DNA of 40,414 bases from Desulfosporosinus sp. (GCA_003513495.1 DOPM01000006.1:1-40414); one strand, 5' to 3'. Numbered from the stretch's first letter, positions 15,056-24,532 are shown. The notes: a model not told the origin generated them from the sequence alone. Made by a program: numbers and translations.

Positions 15056-15886
15056 TTACTGCTGCAAGAATTCTTGAACGTAGAAGTTGCCATAAGCACT
15101 TCCGTAAGCTATTCCGACACCTACATGTGTGAAGCGAGGATCTAGGATATTTGCTCTGTGACCTGGGCTTTGCATAAGTGATGCCATTGATCCCGGTACA
15201 GATTTATTTGCTGAAATGTTTTCTCCAGCCCAGCGTACGGTAATACCTGCCTGCTGCATCATAGCCCAGGGGCTACCATAGGTAGGAGAAGTATGACTAA
15301 AGTAATTATTTACTTTCATATCGTTAGCCTTAGCTCGTCCTACGGCGGTCAAGCGAAGATCTGCAATTACAGGATTTAAGCCTGCCGCAATACGTTCTTG
15401 ATTGATCATGTCCACCATGAGTTGCTCGTCAGAGGTTAATGCTGACACTGGGGGTATTAAAGGAATCGTAGGAGTAGGAGCCGGGGTAGGTGCGGGAGTC
15501 GGAGTCGCTGCCGGGGTAGGAGTAGGAACTGGAGTAGGTGTCGGAGCAACTGAATTAGTCCTAGTTAGGTTATAATTTTTTAAGGAAATAACATTTCCAT
15601 AGGAGTTTGTCGGTGGTGCTCCAATGTTAATATACGTTGGGGTGGTTGGAGTTGGAGTTGTTGGGGTTCCTTGGTTAGGAGCTGGAGCTGGGGTTACAGG
15701 CGTAGTTACTGTTACCGGAGCAGGAGTTACGGCTGTCGTTACGGTACCAACAGAACGCAGGGTGACAACAGAACCTGATAACTGGCGAGGAGCTCCTACA
15801 ATAAGGGCAGCTTGGACCGGTAGAGCAACTGTGGTCATTAAAACGCCAAGTTGAAATCCGATTAGTAGTTTTGCTTTCATTGACAT
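15056..15886 (-). CDS. Secreted CAP/SCP-domain protein (YkwD-like)
   Basis: A 276-residue protein. Residues 1-27 are a signal peptide (basic start, hydrophobic core, cleavage after VQA). Residues about 60-150 are a Pro/Thr/Ala-rich linker with VPTPTP-like repeats that probably spans the wall. The CAP domain (about 153-276) begins SDEQLMVDMINQERIAAGL and includes FSHTSPTYGSPW, WAGENI, SPGHRANIL and VGVGIAYG. The conserved His and Glu of the CAP cavity are present. The family is secreted and widespread in spore-formers; its molecular role is unclear. The ATG at 15886 has AGGAGG 8 nt upstream. A strong terminator follows. The linker DNA is low-complexity and gives false frames on the other strand. 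Confidence 0.9.
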   Translation of the reverse strand: MSMKAKLLIGFQLGVLMTTVALPVQAALIVGAPRQLSGSVVTLRSVGTVTTAVTPAPVTVTTPVTPAPAPNQGTPTTPTPTTPTYINIGAPPTNSYGNVISLKNYNLTRTNSVAPTPTPVPTPTPAATPTPAPTPAPTPTIPLIPPVSALTSDEQLMVDMINQERIAAGLNPVIADLRLTAVGRAKANDMKVNNYFSHTSPTYGSPWAMMQQAGITVRWAGENISANKSVPGSMASLMQSPGHRANILDPRFTHVGVGIAYGSAYGNFYVQEFLQQ

Positions 15887-16296
15887 GTCCGAAACCTCCT
15901 AAATTAATATTCTTACGCTAAAGCTTGTGCTTTTTTAGACAACTGCAGTATAACATGCTAAGTTAAACCTGGAAATGGTACATTATGCCACATATAAATA
16001 AGTACTAATTGCTTAAGCTATAAATTTCCCTCGGGGAATAAAACGCGCTATAATAAAACGAGAATGAAATAAGTAAGCGCATATAAAGGTTGTTACAAAA
16101 TAGTAAACCTAGCGTAAGATAAACCTCGTCTGCGCCCGGTCCTATGTCAAAGACTTGTAATTGTTATGAAAGCAACTCAAGGGCCATGTCATCCTTCGCT
16201 GCGCTCAGGATGACATGATAATCGTTTTATCGTGGTACGGCAGCGTGTGAAAAATTGCTATGAAAAATAGAGTAAAGAAAGGGTGAAGTAACAAGT
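15887..16296. other. 410-bp intergenic region between divergent genes
   Basis: It must hold the promoters for the CAP gene (minus) and the PIG-L gene (plus). A TATAAT-like box at 16049-16054 lacks a convincing -35. The only clear structure is the dispersed repeat at 16164-16216. No RNA gene or small ORF is recognisable. Confidence 0.5.
16164..16216 (+). repeat. Dispersed hairpin repeat, short form
   Basis: It contains TATGAAAGCAACTCAAGGGC, then a 10-bp inverted repeat (ATGTCATCCT with AGGATGACAT) around TCGCTGCGCTC. The same unit, inverted and with a longer centre, is present at 33890-33974. Confidence 0.7.
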
Positions 16297-17028
16297 ATGG
16301 CAAACGAGATGTTACTCATCTTTGCCCATCCTGATGACGAATCCTTTGCCTTAGGCGGAACTATCGCCAAATATGCCGACCAAGGGGTGAACGTTACCCT
16401 TGTGACGGCGACCAAGGGTGAAGCAGGTAAGGCTGCTGGGATTTGCGAGCCGGAAGAACTTGGTTTATTTCGAGAACAGGAACTTAGAAGAGCAGCAAAG
16501 GTCTTGGGGATTAAGGAGGTAATCTTTCTAGGTTATCGAGATAAGGAAGTTCCTACTGCACCACCCCTTGAAATAGTTGAGAAACTTGTCCGAGTTATAC
16601 GGAACATCCGACCTCAAGTGGTGATAACCTTTGGAGCAGATGGTTCGTCCGGGCATCGTGACCACAAAGCGATCCATTACTTTACAAAGGCAGCTATACA
16701 ACTTGCAAAAGAGCATATAGAACCCGAGTGGGGAGCCCCCCATACTCTACCGCGTCTCTGTTATGTCCAGTCTGGATGGAGGCTTTCGGAAGATGTACTG
16801 AAAGAAATTGACTATATCGTCTCAATTGATCAATGGGCTGAGCAGAAAAAAAGGGCTATTAAAGAGCATCGGACTCAACAATTCTCTCAGCAAAAGTTTG
16901 AAACCATGGATGAACGACTAAAGCAGGATTATTATACCAACGAATATTTTCAATGTGATGCTGAATTGAGTGCCTTTCCTGGGCGAGGTTCGGATATCTT
17001 TGCAGACTTGGAGAGGGTGGATTCTTAG
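16297..17028 (+). CDS. PIG-L/LmbE family deacetylase
   Basis: A 243-residue protein. The zinc-binding motif AHPDDE is at residues 10-15, followed by ALGGTIAKYA, TATKGEAG and, further on, the conserved SSGHRDHKAIH with the second metal-binding His. These define the PIG-L fold, which removes acetyl groups from GlcNAc-type conjugates (GlcNAc-PI, GlcNAc-malate in bacillithiol synthesis (BshB), mycothiol precursors). No partner BshA or BshC is nearby, so the substrate is unknown. It has no signal peptide. GAAAGGGTGAAG precedes the ATG. The DUF362 gene begins directly after its stop. Confidence 0.85.
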   Translation: MANEMLLIFAHPDDESFALGGTIAKYADQGVNVTLVTATKGEAGKAAGICEPEELGLFREQELRRAAKVLGIKEVIFLGYRDKEVPTAPPLEIVEKLVRVIRNIRPQVVITFGADGSSGHRDHKAIHYFTKAAIQLAKEHIEPEWGAPHTLPRLCYVQSGWRLSEDVLKEIDYIVSIDQWAEQKKRAIKEHRTQQFSQQKFETMDERLKQDYYTNEYFQCDAELSAFPGRGSDIFADLERVDS

Positions 17029-18177
17029 GTGCAGGCCAAAGTAGTGCTGAAATTTTGCCCAGACTACACAGCAGATGTGGAAAACAGTTTGAGGGAAGGC
17101 CTTGAAGAATGGGGCGGTATGTCCACGTTTGTGAAACCTGGACAAAAGGTATTGCTTAAAGTAAACCTCCTCATGAAAAAACGACCGGAAGAAGCAGTTA
17201 CGACTCACCCTAGCGTTGTCGAAGCTGTGGTTCGACTCGTTCAGGAGGCTGGCGGAATACCAATCATAGGTGACAGCCCCGGTGGGCCTTACACAGTAGG
17301 AGCTTTACAGGCTATTTATACAAAGTCAGGCCTACGTGAAGTTGCAGAGAGGACAGGAGCGATTCTGAACGAGGATGTTGGACAAACAACCTTTCAGTAT
17401 CCTGAAGGGAAAATCATCAAGAGTTTAACCGTCACTAACTGTGTTTTAAATGCGGATGTAGTAATCCCCATCTCAAAGCTGAAAACTCATGGCATGATGA
17501 CCTTTACCGGTGCAGTTAAGATTTTGTTCGGGGTTATCCCAGGACTATTAAAAGCCGAATACCACTTGAAAATGTTTAAAATCCCCGATTTTGCAGATCT
17601 TCTTGTGGACATTGCTGCTTGGGTAAACCCAGCCTTAAGTATAATGGATGGTGTCGTGGGGATGGAAGGAGATGGGCCTTCAGCGGGTAAACCACGAAAC
17701 ATTGGAGCCCTTATTATGAGTACAGACCCTTTCGCTTTAGATGTTGTTGCCACAGATTTGATTGGTCTAAAGCCAGAAAAGGTTCCAACGCTGATGGCAG
17801 CGCGCTTGCGAGGTCTGACAAGCCGTCTCAATGAAATAGAACTAAAAGGGGACTCCCGTTCTCTTTGGCGAATTCAAAATTATATAATTCCAAAAGCAGT
17901 ATCCACTAATTTTCTAGACATGGTTCCGTTGCCAAAAAGCGTCAAGAATTTTGTACTCAACCGTGTTCGCCCTTTTCCAATGTTTGAGCATGAGATGTGT
18001 GTGGGGTGTAGAGACTGTTTCAATAATTGCCCTCCAAAAGCAGTAACCATGAATGAGAATCAGAGGCCGATCGTCGATTTACAAGCTTGCATTCGCTGTT
18101 TTTGTTGCCAGGAACTTTGTCCACATCACGCAGTCAAGCTCTTTAAGCCTTGGCTAGGAAGAAAGTTTATCAAGTAG
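17029..18177 (+). CDS. DUF362 protein with C-terminal two-cluster ferredoxin domain
   Basis: A 382-residue protein. Residues about 30-290 are the DUF362 domain (KVNLLMKKRPEEAVTTHPSVVEA, then DSPGGPY, and ISKLKTHGMMTFTGAVK). The C-terminus holds two 4Fe-4S motifs, CVGCRDCFNNCP and CIRCFCCQELCP. DUF362 proteins are common in anaerobes and are of unknown function, presumably redox. The GTG start follows the PIG-L stop with no gap, so the genes are translationally coupled; the ribosome binding site lies inside the PIG-L end. The absence of a signal sequence suggests a cytoplasmic protein. Confidence 0.85.
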   Translation: MQAKVVLKFCPDYTADVENSLREGLEEWGGMSTFVKPGQKVLLKVNLLMKKRPEEAVTTHPSVVEAVVRLVQEAGGIPIIGDSPGGPYTVGALQAIYTKSGLREVAERTGAILNEDVGQTTFQYPEGKIIKSLTVTNCVLNADVVIPISKLKTHGMMTFTGAVKILFGVIPGLLKAEYHLKMFKIPDFADLLVDIAAWVNPALSIMDGVVGMEGDGPSAGKPRNIGALIMSTDPFALDVVATDLIGLKPEKVPTLMAARLRGLTSRLNEIELKGDSRSLWRIQNYIIPKAVSTNFLDMVPLPKSVKNFVLNRVRPFPMFEHEMCVGCRDCFNNCPPKAVTMNENQRPIVDLQACIRCFCCQELCPHHAVKLFKPWLGRKFIK

Positions 18178-18259
18178 TGAAAATTGTAGAGACAATTCAT
18201 GAATTGCCCCTACGGGTAAGGGGTAATTGCATTGCCATTTGGAGAAGGTGGTGTTATTA

Positions 18260-19282
18260 ATGACAGAAAGTGTAATAGTGATTGATGTTGGATCCGGAAC
18301 CCAAGATATTCTTCTCTATCAGCCTGGGAAGAACCTGGAAAATTGCCCAAAGTTTATTGTTCCTAGTCGGACCCAGACGGTAGCGGCACAGATCCGTAAA
18401 GCAACAGTTCAAGGAGACGAAATCTTTCTTTATGGGCATTTAATGGGTGGAGGGGCGAGTGCTGTGGCACTTAAACAACATGTGAGTGCAGGTCTAAAAG
18501 CCTTTGCAACCCCTCAAGCTGCAGTAACCTTTAATGACAACCTTTCTCTAGTCGAGGGCATGGGAATCGTCCTATGCGAAGCAGCACCACAATCAGCAAC
18601 GCCTATTTGGATGGGAGATGTAGATACTCGTTCTCTGAAGCAAGCCCTCGAAGCATTTAGCCTCGACTATCCCTTAAAAGCTGCAGTTGCGGTCCAAGAC
18701 CATGGCTTCAGTGTCACAGAAAGTAATCGAACACTTCGCTTTCGGCTCTGGGAGGAGTTTGTTTTGCAGGGAGGAGATTTGCGAGGCCTTGTGTTCACTC
18801 AAGATATCCCGAAAGTCTATACAAGAATGCGTGCACTCCGTGAGATTATCCCAAAGGCTGTCGTGGCGGATACCGGGACAGCGGCACTTCTAGGAATTAT
18901 GGCTGATCACTATGTTAAGCCCCACCTCAATCAAGGTATTTTAGCGGTTAATATTGGGAACTCGCATACGTTAGTTGCAGCTATTCGAGGGGAACGGGTA
19001 TATGGAATAGTAGAGCACCACACTAGTATGATTAATATAGAATCCCTAGCCAAACTCATTCAACGATTTCAGATGACCGAATTGACAAATGCGGAAATCT
19101 ATGAGCAAGGAGGGCATGGTGCAACTCTACATCCAGAAATGCGCCCGGGCTGGGATTTTGTTGTAGTCACTGGACCTAGGAGAAGTATGGCGAAGCCTCT
19201 CAATTGGTATGAAGCTGCACCTTATGGGGATATGATGTTAACAGGATGTTTCGGAATTCTAGCGGGTATGGGGATTGCATAG
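18260..19282 (+). CDS. DUF1786 family protein (ASKHA-like ATPase fold)
   Basis: A 340-residue protein beginning VIVIDVGSGTQDILLYQPGK, a phosphate-binding loop like those of the actin/Hsp70/sugar-kinase superfamily. A second glycine-rich loop, ILAVNIGNSHTLVAAI, follows at about residues 220-240, and a late HGATLHPE segment. It matches my memory of the DUF1786 family, sometimes named after pyruvate-formate-lyase activation without clear proof. The ATG at 18260 is preferred over an upstream in-frame start because AAGGTGG lies 8 nt before it. It follows DUF362 on the same strand after about 80 bp containing a small hairpin, and may share the transcript. Biological role unknown. Confidence 0.7.
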   Translation: MTESVIVIDVGSGTQDILLYQPGKNLENCPKFIVPSRTQTVAAQIRKATVQGDEIFLYGHLMGGGASAVALKQHVSAGLKAFATPQAAVTFNDNLSLVEGMGIVLCEAAPQSATPIWMGDVDTRSLKQALEAFSLDYPLKAAVAVQDHGFSVTESNRTLRFRLWEEFVLQGGDLRGLVFTQDIPKVYTRMRALREIIPKAVVADTGTAALLGIMADHYVKPHLNQGILAVNIGNSHTLVAAIRGERVYGIVEHHTSMINIESLAKLIQRFQMTELTNAEIYEQGGHGATLHPEMRPGWDFVVVTGPRRSMAKPLNWYEAAPYGDMMLTGCFGILAGMGIA

Positions 19283-19393
19283 CGAAAAAATATTTCGTAA
19301 AGGCAAGGATTTTTTACATATATGGAGAATTTAAACAGAGTGAAAAAAACTCTATTGGTTATAGATTTGAGTAGTTAGAAACGGGGGGAGACC

Positions 19394-20206
19394 ATGGCAG
19401 AATTCTTATCACAATTTGAAAACTTTGGACTGCGGAGTGCTATTGATATCATCGTGGTGGCAGTGGTCTTCTACCAATTCTATATGCTCATTAAACGTAC
19501 CCGCGCAGTGCAGTTAGTTAAAGGGGTGATGGTACTTGTCGCTGTCTCCCTCCTCGCAAGGTACTTTCAGTTAACAAGCATTAGTTGGTTGTTGAGTAAA
19601 CTCTTAGAGATGTTTGTCATTGCCATACCCGTTGTCTTCCAGCCCGAACTTAGGAAGGCTTTAGAACAACTGGGCAGAGGGCGGTTTTTAACTCGCCATC
19701 CCTCAACCCCGGGCTTGGATACCTTAGAACAGGTTGTCGAAGAGTTAGTACGGTGCACACAAGTTCTCTCTAAAAACCGAATTGGAGCGTTGATAGTGCT
19801 TGAACGAAAAACAGGCATTCAAGATTTCGTTGAAACGGGAATCAAAATTGATGGCATGGTCTCCTCTGAATTTTTAGTCAATATTTTCATTCCGAATACA
19901 CCACTTCATGACGGTGCAGTCATTATCCGGCAAGATCGTGTAGCTGCCGCTGGGTGCTTTCTCCCGTTGTCTGAAAATCCCAATATCAAAAAAGACTTGG
20001 GAACACGTCATAGAGCAGCTATTGGTTTAACAGAAATCACTGATTCTTTGGTGCTTGTTGTCTCGGAGGAAACCGGGGCCATATCCCTTGGGATTGATGG
20101 AGCATTGACTCGCTTTACAGATGATAAAACGTTACGAGAATTACTGCTGCAGGAGCTTGATGTCAAAAGTGTCTCCTCATCCGTTATTCCGTTTTGGAGG
20201 TGGTAG
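19394..20206 (+). CDS. cdaA: Diadenylate cyclase CdaA
   Basis: A 270-residue membrane enzyme making c-di-AMP from two ATP. Three membrane helices occupy the N-terminal 90 residues, ending in VFQPELRKALEQLGRG. The catalytic DAC domain follows, with the DGA motif (LHDGAVIIRQDR) and the RHR motif (LGTRHRAAIGLTE). Length is typical. The start has GGGGGGAG upstream. It heads the conserved cdaA-cdaR-glmM-glmS group, here with one extra gene inserted. c-di-AMP controls potassium and osmolyte transport and the cell wall in Firmicutes. Confidence is high because both catalytic motifs and the gene order agree. Confidence 0.95.
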   Translation: MAEFLSQFENFGLRSAIDIIVVAVVFYQFYMLIKRTRAVQLVKGVMVLVAVSLLARYFQLTSISWLLSKLLEMFVIAIPVVFQPELRKALEQLGRGRFLTRHPSTPGLDTLEQVVEELVRCTQVLSKNRIGALIVLERKTGIQDFVETGIKIDGMVSSEFLVNIFIPNTPLHDGAVIIRQDRVAAAGCFLPLSENPNIKKDLGTRHRAAIGLTEITDSLVLVVSEETGAISLGIDGALTRFTDDKTLRELLLQELDVKSVSSSVIPFWRW

Positions 20207-20208
20207 CC

Positions 20209-21450
20209 ATGATTGAGATACTTCGGCGAAACCTCGTAGTTAAGGTGGTTTCGTTCTTATTTGCCATTCTCTTTTGGCTTTTTGTACTGAACCAAGGGAC
20301 ACCTGATAAGCTAATTCCTGAGCAGACATTGACCATCCCAGTGGTATCTAGCGGATTGAACCAAAACATGGTTGTTATGACCCAACTACCTTTAGTTCGA
20401 GTTCGTGTGCAAGGAATCAATCCCAGTGCCAATATTAAAGATATTTATGCGCAAATTGATCTATCTGGTGGAGTACCTGGAGAAAACACTTATGTCGTTA
20501 AAGTTAACACTCCCCCAGGAACAAATGTGGTGGATGTTCAACCTTCAAATATTAAACTGACCTTGGATACGGTCCAAGAGAAGACAGTCCCAGTTCAGGC
20601 CGTCCTATCGGGTAATCCTGCCGATGATTATCAAGCGGGCAGCCCGATTATTAAACCTTCGGCGGTCAATGTACGTGGGCCGAGTTCTATTTTAGGTACT
20701 CTGGACAAAGTAATTGTTGAAATTAGCGTTACAGGCGCTAATGAAACGATTCAAGTATCTCGACCAGTAAGCTTTCGAGATAAAGAGGGCAACCCGATCT
20801 TTGGTCCAAACCCGAGCATGGACATTTTAAGTGCTTATCCCAGCAGTGTGGATGTGATCGCTCCAGTCCTAGCGAAGGATCTTTCTTCGAAAATGATCCC
20901 CTTGAGAGTTACTAGTAAAGGAGACCCGGCCTCAGGCATGGAACTCTGGTCATTAGTCCCATCTCCAGCAAGTATACAGGTTACCGGGACCCTACAAGCC
21001 TTGAAGGGATTAGACTCGGTCAACCTTGGCCCGATTGACATTAGTAATCTAACAGAGGATAAAACGTTCCAGATTCCAATTAATCAAGTATCATTACCAG
21101 CGGGAGTTACCATTCTGGACGGGACAACCCTGAGTGTTATTGCTCAGATTCGCCCCGGACCAATTCAAAAGGCCATATCCAAGGTTCCGGTTCAAATCCG
21201 AAATATTGGGAAAGATTTAGAAATAGAGCAACCAATTTCTCCTATAGATATTGTTGTCGAAGGTCTATCGGATATCTTGAATAATGTAACTGCAGATCAA
21301 ATCCAACTCTGGGTAGATGTCTCGGGTAAAGAGGCAGGAAACTATACAGGTGTTGATGTTTATTGGCAACTCCCGCCGGGAGTGAAAATGCTTACAAAAC
21401 CACAAGTGGACTATAGTCTAAAAGCTCACTTGGAAGAAGGAGCAGAGTAA
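20209..21450 (+). CDS. cdaR: CdaA regulatory protein CdaR (YbbR domains)
   Basis: A 413-residue protein with one N-terminal membrane helix (about residues 10-27, VVSFLFAILFWLFVLNQG) and about four YbbR repeats outside the membrane. The repeats have the pattern of (I/V)...V.G....L..(V/I)......(I/V)D(I/L)S, with the glycine-rich turns PPG and LPPGV. It binds CdaA and modulates its cyclase activity. The ATG at 20209 is preferred because GGAGG lies 8 nt upstream, inside the cdaA end; an earlier TTG would overlap cdaA by 13 bp. The next gene begins 5 bp after its stop. Confidence 0.92.
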   Translation: MIEILRRNLVVKVVSFLFAILFWLFVLNQGTPDKLIPEQTLTIPVVSSGLNQNMVVMTQLPLVRVRVQGINPSANIKDIYAQIDLSGGVPGENTYVVKVNTPPGTNVVDVQPSNIKLTLDTVQEKTVPVQAVLSGNPADDYQAGSPIIKPSAVNVRGPSSILGTLDKVIVEISVTGANETIQVSRPVSFRDKEGNPIFGPNPSMDILSAYPSSVDVIAPVLAKDLSSKMIPLRVTSKGDPASGMELWSLVPSPASIQVTGTLQALKGLDSVNLGPIDISNLTEDKTFQIPINQVSLPAGVTILDGTTLSVIAQIRPGPIQKAISKVPVQIRNIGKDLEIEQPISPIDIVVEGLSDILNNVTADQIQLWVDVSGKEAGNYTGVDVYWQLPPGVKMLTKPQVDYSLKAHLEEGAE

Positions 21451-21454
21451 CTAC

Positions 21455-23056
21455 GTGGATTTATTATGGTCTAATCTAAAAATTCCTGTAGAAGAGGATG
21501 CCTTCTTAAAGACGACGATGGCCCGCAAACTAAAAGTACCTGAACAGAGTATAAACGGTCTTCGCTTCCTGCGTCGTTCTTTAGATGCGCGTAAAAAACC
21601 TCTTCTCGCTTTTGTCTATACGCTTCAATTCTCTCTTGACGTACCTAGGACCCAGGGAAATCGTATCTTAGCCAGGGTTTCAGGGCTCAAAGAAATGCCG
21701 ATAGAGGCCCCGGTTATATGGCCAAAGCCGAGTAAAACCCTGACCCATCGTCCCGTGGTGATTGGTGCGGGCCCGTCAGGGTATTTTGCTGCGTTAGCTT
21801 TAGCTCGGAGGGGGTATTCTCCTCTTGTCCTCGAACGGGGTGACGCTGTTGAGGATCGCACCCAAAAAGTTCAGGAATTCTGGGATACAGGAAAACTAGA
21901 TTCTGAGAGTAATGTCCAATTTGGAGAAGGTGGAGCAGGTACATTTTCAGATGGTAAGCTCACAACTCGAATTCAAGATCGAAGAATTTCGGTGGTTCTA
22001 GAAACCTTTGTTAAGCACGGAGCCCCAGCTGAAATCCATTATTTAGCTAAACCTCACATCGGGACAGATATACTTAAAGACGTCGTCAAAAGAATTCGGC
22101 AGGAAATTGAGTCTTTAGGTGGCGAGGTGCGTTTTCGAGCTAAGGTGACAGGATTAAAGACATCATCAGGTCGCCTGAGAGCGGTCGTTGTTAATGGTGA
22201 AGAGGAAATCCCTGCAGAAGCAGCTGTACTTGCTATTGGGCACAGTGCTCGAGATGTCTATAAATACTTATTTGACATGAATCTCACTCTGGAAAAGAAA
22301 TCCTTTGCCATTGGCTTACGAGTAGAGCACCCGCAGGCACTGATTAATCAGTCTCAGTATGGAGTAGAGGTGCACCCCCATGTCGGACCGGCTGATTATC
22401 AGCTAACGTATAAAGATGTGAGTACTGGCCGAGGGGCTTATGCCTTTTGTATGTGTCCAGGAGGAAAGGTTGTGGCAGCAGCTTCAGAAGAAGGTGGAGT
22501 TGTCACGAACGGTATGAGTGAATATGCTCGTGACTCGGCGATTGCCAACAGTGCAATCGTGGTAACTGTTGGAACTGACGACTTTCCGACGACGCATCCC
22601 CTTGCTGGTCTGGAATTCCAAAGAGAATGGGAACATAAGGCGTTTATTGCAGGCGGGTCAGATTATAAGGCTCCTGCTCAAAGAGTCGTTGACTTTTTAG
22701 AGCGACGTGTGACGGACCGTTTTGAAATGTTACCTACTTACTACCCGGGTATTAGATCTTATGAACTCCATGAGGTACTTCCGGGTGCAGTAGGAGATGT
22801 ATTAGATCGTGCACTACGAGTTTTCAATGGTAAAATCAAAGGATTTGCCGGGGATAAAGCAAATCTGACAGGAATTGAGACAAGGACAAGCTCCCCCATA
22901 CGAATAGTCCGAAATACTCAAGGAGAATCTATAGCCTTAGCAGGGTTATATCCGGCAGGTGAGGGAGCGGGGTATGCAGGGGGAATTACCAGTGCCGCCG
23001 TCGATGGGATAAGAATTGCAGAATTTCTTATGGCGCAATTTGCTCCTATAGAGTAA
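21455..23056 (+). CDS. FAD-dependent dehydrogenase (COG2509-like)
   Basis: A 533-residue protein. A short N-terminal region (about 1-95, VPEQSINGLRFLRRSLDAR) precedes the FAD-binding Rossmann motif VIGAGPSGYFAALALARRGY (about residues 101-120). A FGEGGAGTFSDGKLTTR loop and the C-terminal YPAGEGAGYAGGITSAA motif, which contacts FAD, follow. It fits the widespread uncharacterised FAD dehydrogenases found beside glmM or ybbR in Clostridia. The GTG start lies 5 bp after cdaR, with AAGGAG a little far upstream (13 nt). Its link to c-di-AMP or aminosugars is only contextual; the reaction is unknown. Confidence 0.85.
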   Translation: MDLLWSNLKIPVEEDAFLKTTMARKLKVPEQSINGLRFLRRSLDARKKPLLAFVYTLQFSLDVPRTQGNRILARVSGLKEMPIEAPVIWPKPSKTLTHRPVVIGAGPSGYFAALALARRGYSPLVLERGDAVEDRTQKVQEFWDTGKLDSESNVQFGEGGAGTFSDGKLTTRIQDRRISVVLETFVKHGAPAEIHYLAKPHIGTDILKDVVKRIRQEIESLGGEVRFRAKVTGLKTSSGRLRAVVVNGEEEIPAEAAVLAIGHSARDVYKYLFDMNLTLEKKSFAIGLRVEHPQALINQSQYGVEVHPHVGPADYQLTYKDVSTGRGAYAFCMCPGGKVVAAASEEGGVVTNGMSEYARDSAIANSAIVVTVGTDDFPTTHPLAGLEFQREWEHKAFIAGGSDYKAPAQRVVDFLERRVTDRFEMLPTYYPGIRSYELHEVLPGAVGDVLDRALRVFNGKIKGFAGDKANLTGIETRTSSPIRIVRNTQGESIALAGLYPAGEGAGYAGGITSAAVDGIRIAEFLMAQFAPIE

Positions 23057-23091
23057 ACTATTGAAGTTAACAAGTATCATTGAAATTAAGA

Positions 23092-23107
23092 TTCTTATAT
23101 ATAAGAA
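23092..23107. promoter_or_regulatory. 16-bp perfect palindrome before glmM
   Basis: TTCTTATATATAAGAA is fully symmetrical and lies about 50 bp before the glmM start. It may be an operator or part of a promoter. No regulator is known. Confidence 0.3.
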
Positions 23108-23155
23108 CGTTTTACTAAAGAAGTAAATATACTAAATAGGAAGGGAGGGAACGAT

Positions 23156-24493
23156 TTGGGTCGACTCTTTGGAACGGATGGGGTACGTGGTGTGGCTAAC
23201 AGCCAGCTAACCCCCGATCTCGCTTTTCGCCTTGGGCAAGCAGGCGCATATGTACTTAGCAAGGAGCATCCACACCCCCGCATCGTCATTGGTAAAGATA
23301 CCCGGATTTCTGGAGATATGCTCGAATCCGCGCTGATTGCAGGGATTTGCTCTGTCGGAGCAAATGTTTTACGAGTTGGAGTGTTACCAACACCTGGAAT
23401 CGCTCTCTTAACGCGTACCCTTGATGTTAGCGCGGGTGTTGTAATTTCTGCCTCGCATAACCCTGTCCAAGATAATGGAATTAAGTTTTTTGGTTCATCA
23501 GGATATAAATTGCCAGATGCTATTGAAGATGAGATTGAACGAATCGTTGTAAGTAAAGAGAAGCCTTGGCAGACCCCGACTGGCGGGGAGGTAGGAAGGG
23601 TAATTGAAGTACCTGACGCTGAATCTCGTTATAAAGATTTTCTTAAATCCACGGTTGGACGTTTGGACGGAATCAAAGTAGTTTTAGATTGTGCCAACGG
23701 AGCAGCATCCTTTGTCGGTCCCCAAATATTACAAGAGGTTGGGGTCGAAGTGATCTCTATATGTAATACGCCGGATGGTATAAATATTAATGAGGATTGT
23801 GGGTCCACTCATCCGGAAAGGTTACAGAAGGCAGTATTGGAACATGGCGCAGATCTGGGACTAGCAATGGACGGAGATGCCGATCGTCTTATTGTGGTGG
23901 ATGAAAAAGGCACCATCTTAGACGGGGACTTCATCATACTTATTTGTGCCTTAGCACTAAAGGCCAAGGGAAAATTGGCACAAAACTCAGTCGTTGTCAC
24001 TGTCATGAGTAACTTAGGATTACACCTTGCCCTAAAAGAGGCAGGGGTCAAGATTTATGAAACTCAAGTTGGGGACCGCTATGTCATGGAAGAGTTAATT
24101 AAAACGGGAGCCCAGCTGGGCGGAGAACAGTCCGGACATATTATTTTCCTTGATCACAACACGACAGGAGATGGATTATTGACTGCCCTTCAGTTATTAT
24201 CCGTGATAAAGGAACGACAAGTTCCGCTGTCTATGCTTGCTTCCCAAATGCAGCGCTTACCTCAGGTCCTTCTCAATGCTAGGGTTCAACATAAGGAACG
24301 ATTAATGTCGGATACCAGAGTGCTTGCAAAAGTACATGAAGTAGAGGAAATCCTCAACGGCAAAGGCAGAGTATTGGTACGTCCTTCCGGAACAGAATCT
24401 TTGATACGAGTCATGGTCGAAGGTCCAGATCAAGAAAAATTATTGGACTTGGCCCAAGAGGTTATTGACACTATTGTTCAATGTGATGAATAA
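23156..24493 (+). CDS. glmM: Phosphoglucosamine mutase
   Basis: A 445-residue enzyme converting glucosamine-6-phosphate to glucosamine-1-phosphate for UDP-GlcNAc. The N-terminus RLFGTDGVRGVAN is the family signature. The phosphoserine Ser100 is in ISASHNPVQDNGIKFFG, the metal-binding loop is DGDADR, and the substrate-binding EQSGH and RPSGTESLIRVM are in the C-terminal half. Length is typical. The start is TTG with GGAGGGA upstream, giving MGRLFGTDG. It stands in the cdaA group; GlmM is known to bind and inhibit CdaA in other Firmicutes. Confidence 0.96.
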   Translation: MGRLFGTDGVRGVANSQLTPDLAFRLGQAGAYVLSKEHPHPRIVIGKDTRISGDMLESALIAGICSVGANVLRVGVLPTPGIALLTRTLDVSAGVVISASHNPVQDNGIKFFGSSGYKLPDAIEDEIERIVVSKEKPWQTPTGGEVGRVIEVPDAESRYKDFLKSTVGRLDGIKVVLDCANGAASFVGPQILQEVGVEVISICNTPDGININEDCGSTHPERLQKAVLEHGADLGLAMDGDADRLIVVDEKGTILDGDFIILICALALKAKGKLAQNSVVVTVMSNLGLHLALKEAGVKIYETQVGDRYVMEELIKTGAQLGGEQSGHIIFLDHNTTGDGLLTALQLLSVIKERQVPLSMLASQMQRLPQVLLNARVQHKERLMSDTRVLAKVHEVEEILNGKGRVLVRPSGTESLIRVMVEGPDQEKLLDLAQEVIDTIVQCDE

Positions 24494-24500
24494 AATACCA

Positions 24501-24530
24501 TTGGATAACTTTTGAGAATTTGTTTATAAT
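24501..24530 (+). promoter_or_regulatory. SigA-type promoter for the glmS leader
   Basis: TTGGAT (24501-24506) and a perfect TATAAT (24525-24530) are 18 bp apart. Transcription would begin near 24537, giving a leader of about 460 nt that contains the ribozyme. It lies directly after glmM. Confidence 0.65.
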
Positions 24531-24532
24531 GA

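Noticed and set aside
15624..15854. Plus-strand frame rich in Gly and Val opposite the CAP gene
   Set aside because: It is the complement of the Pro/Thr linker of the CAP-domain protein.
16020..16060. TATAAT box as promoter for the PIG-L gene
   Set aside because: No -35 box at suitable spacing was found and it lies about 240 bp before the start.
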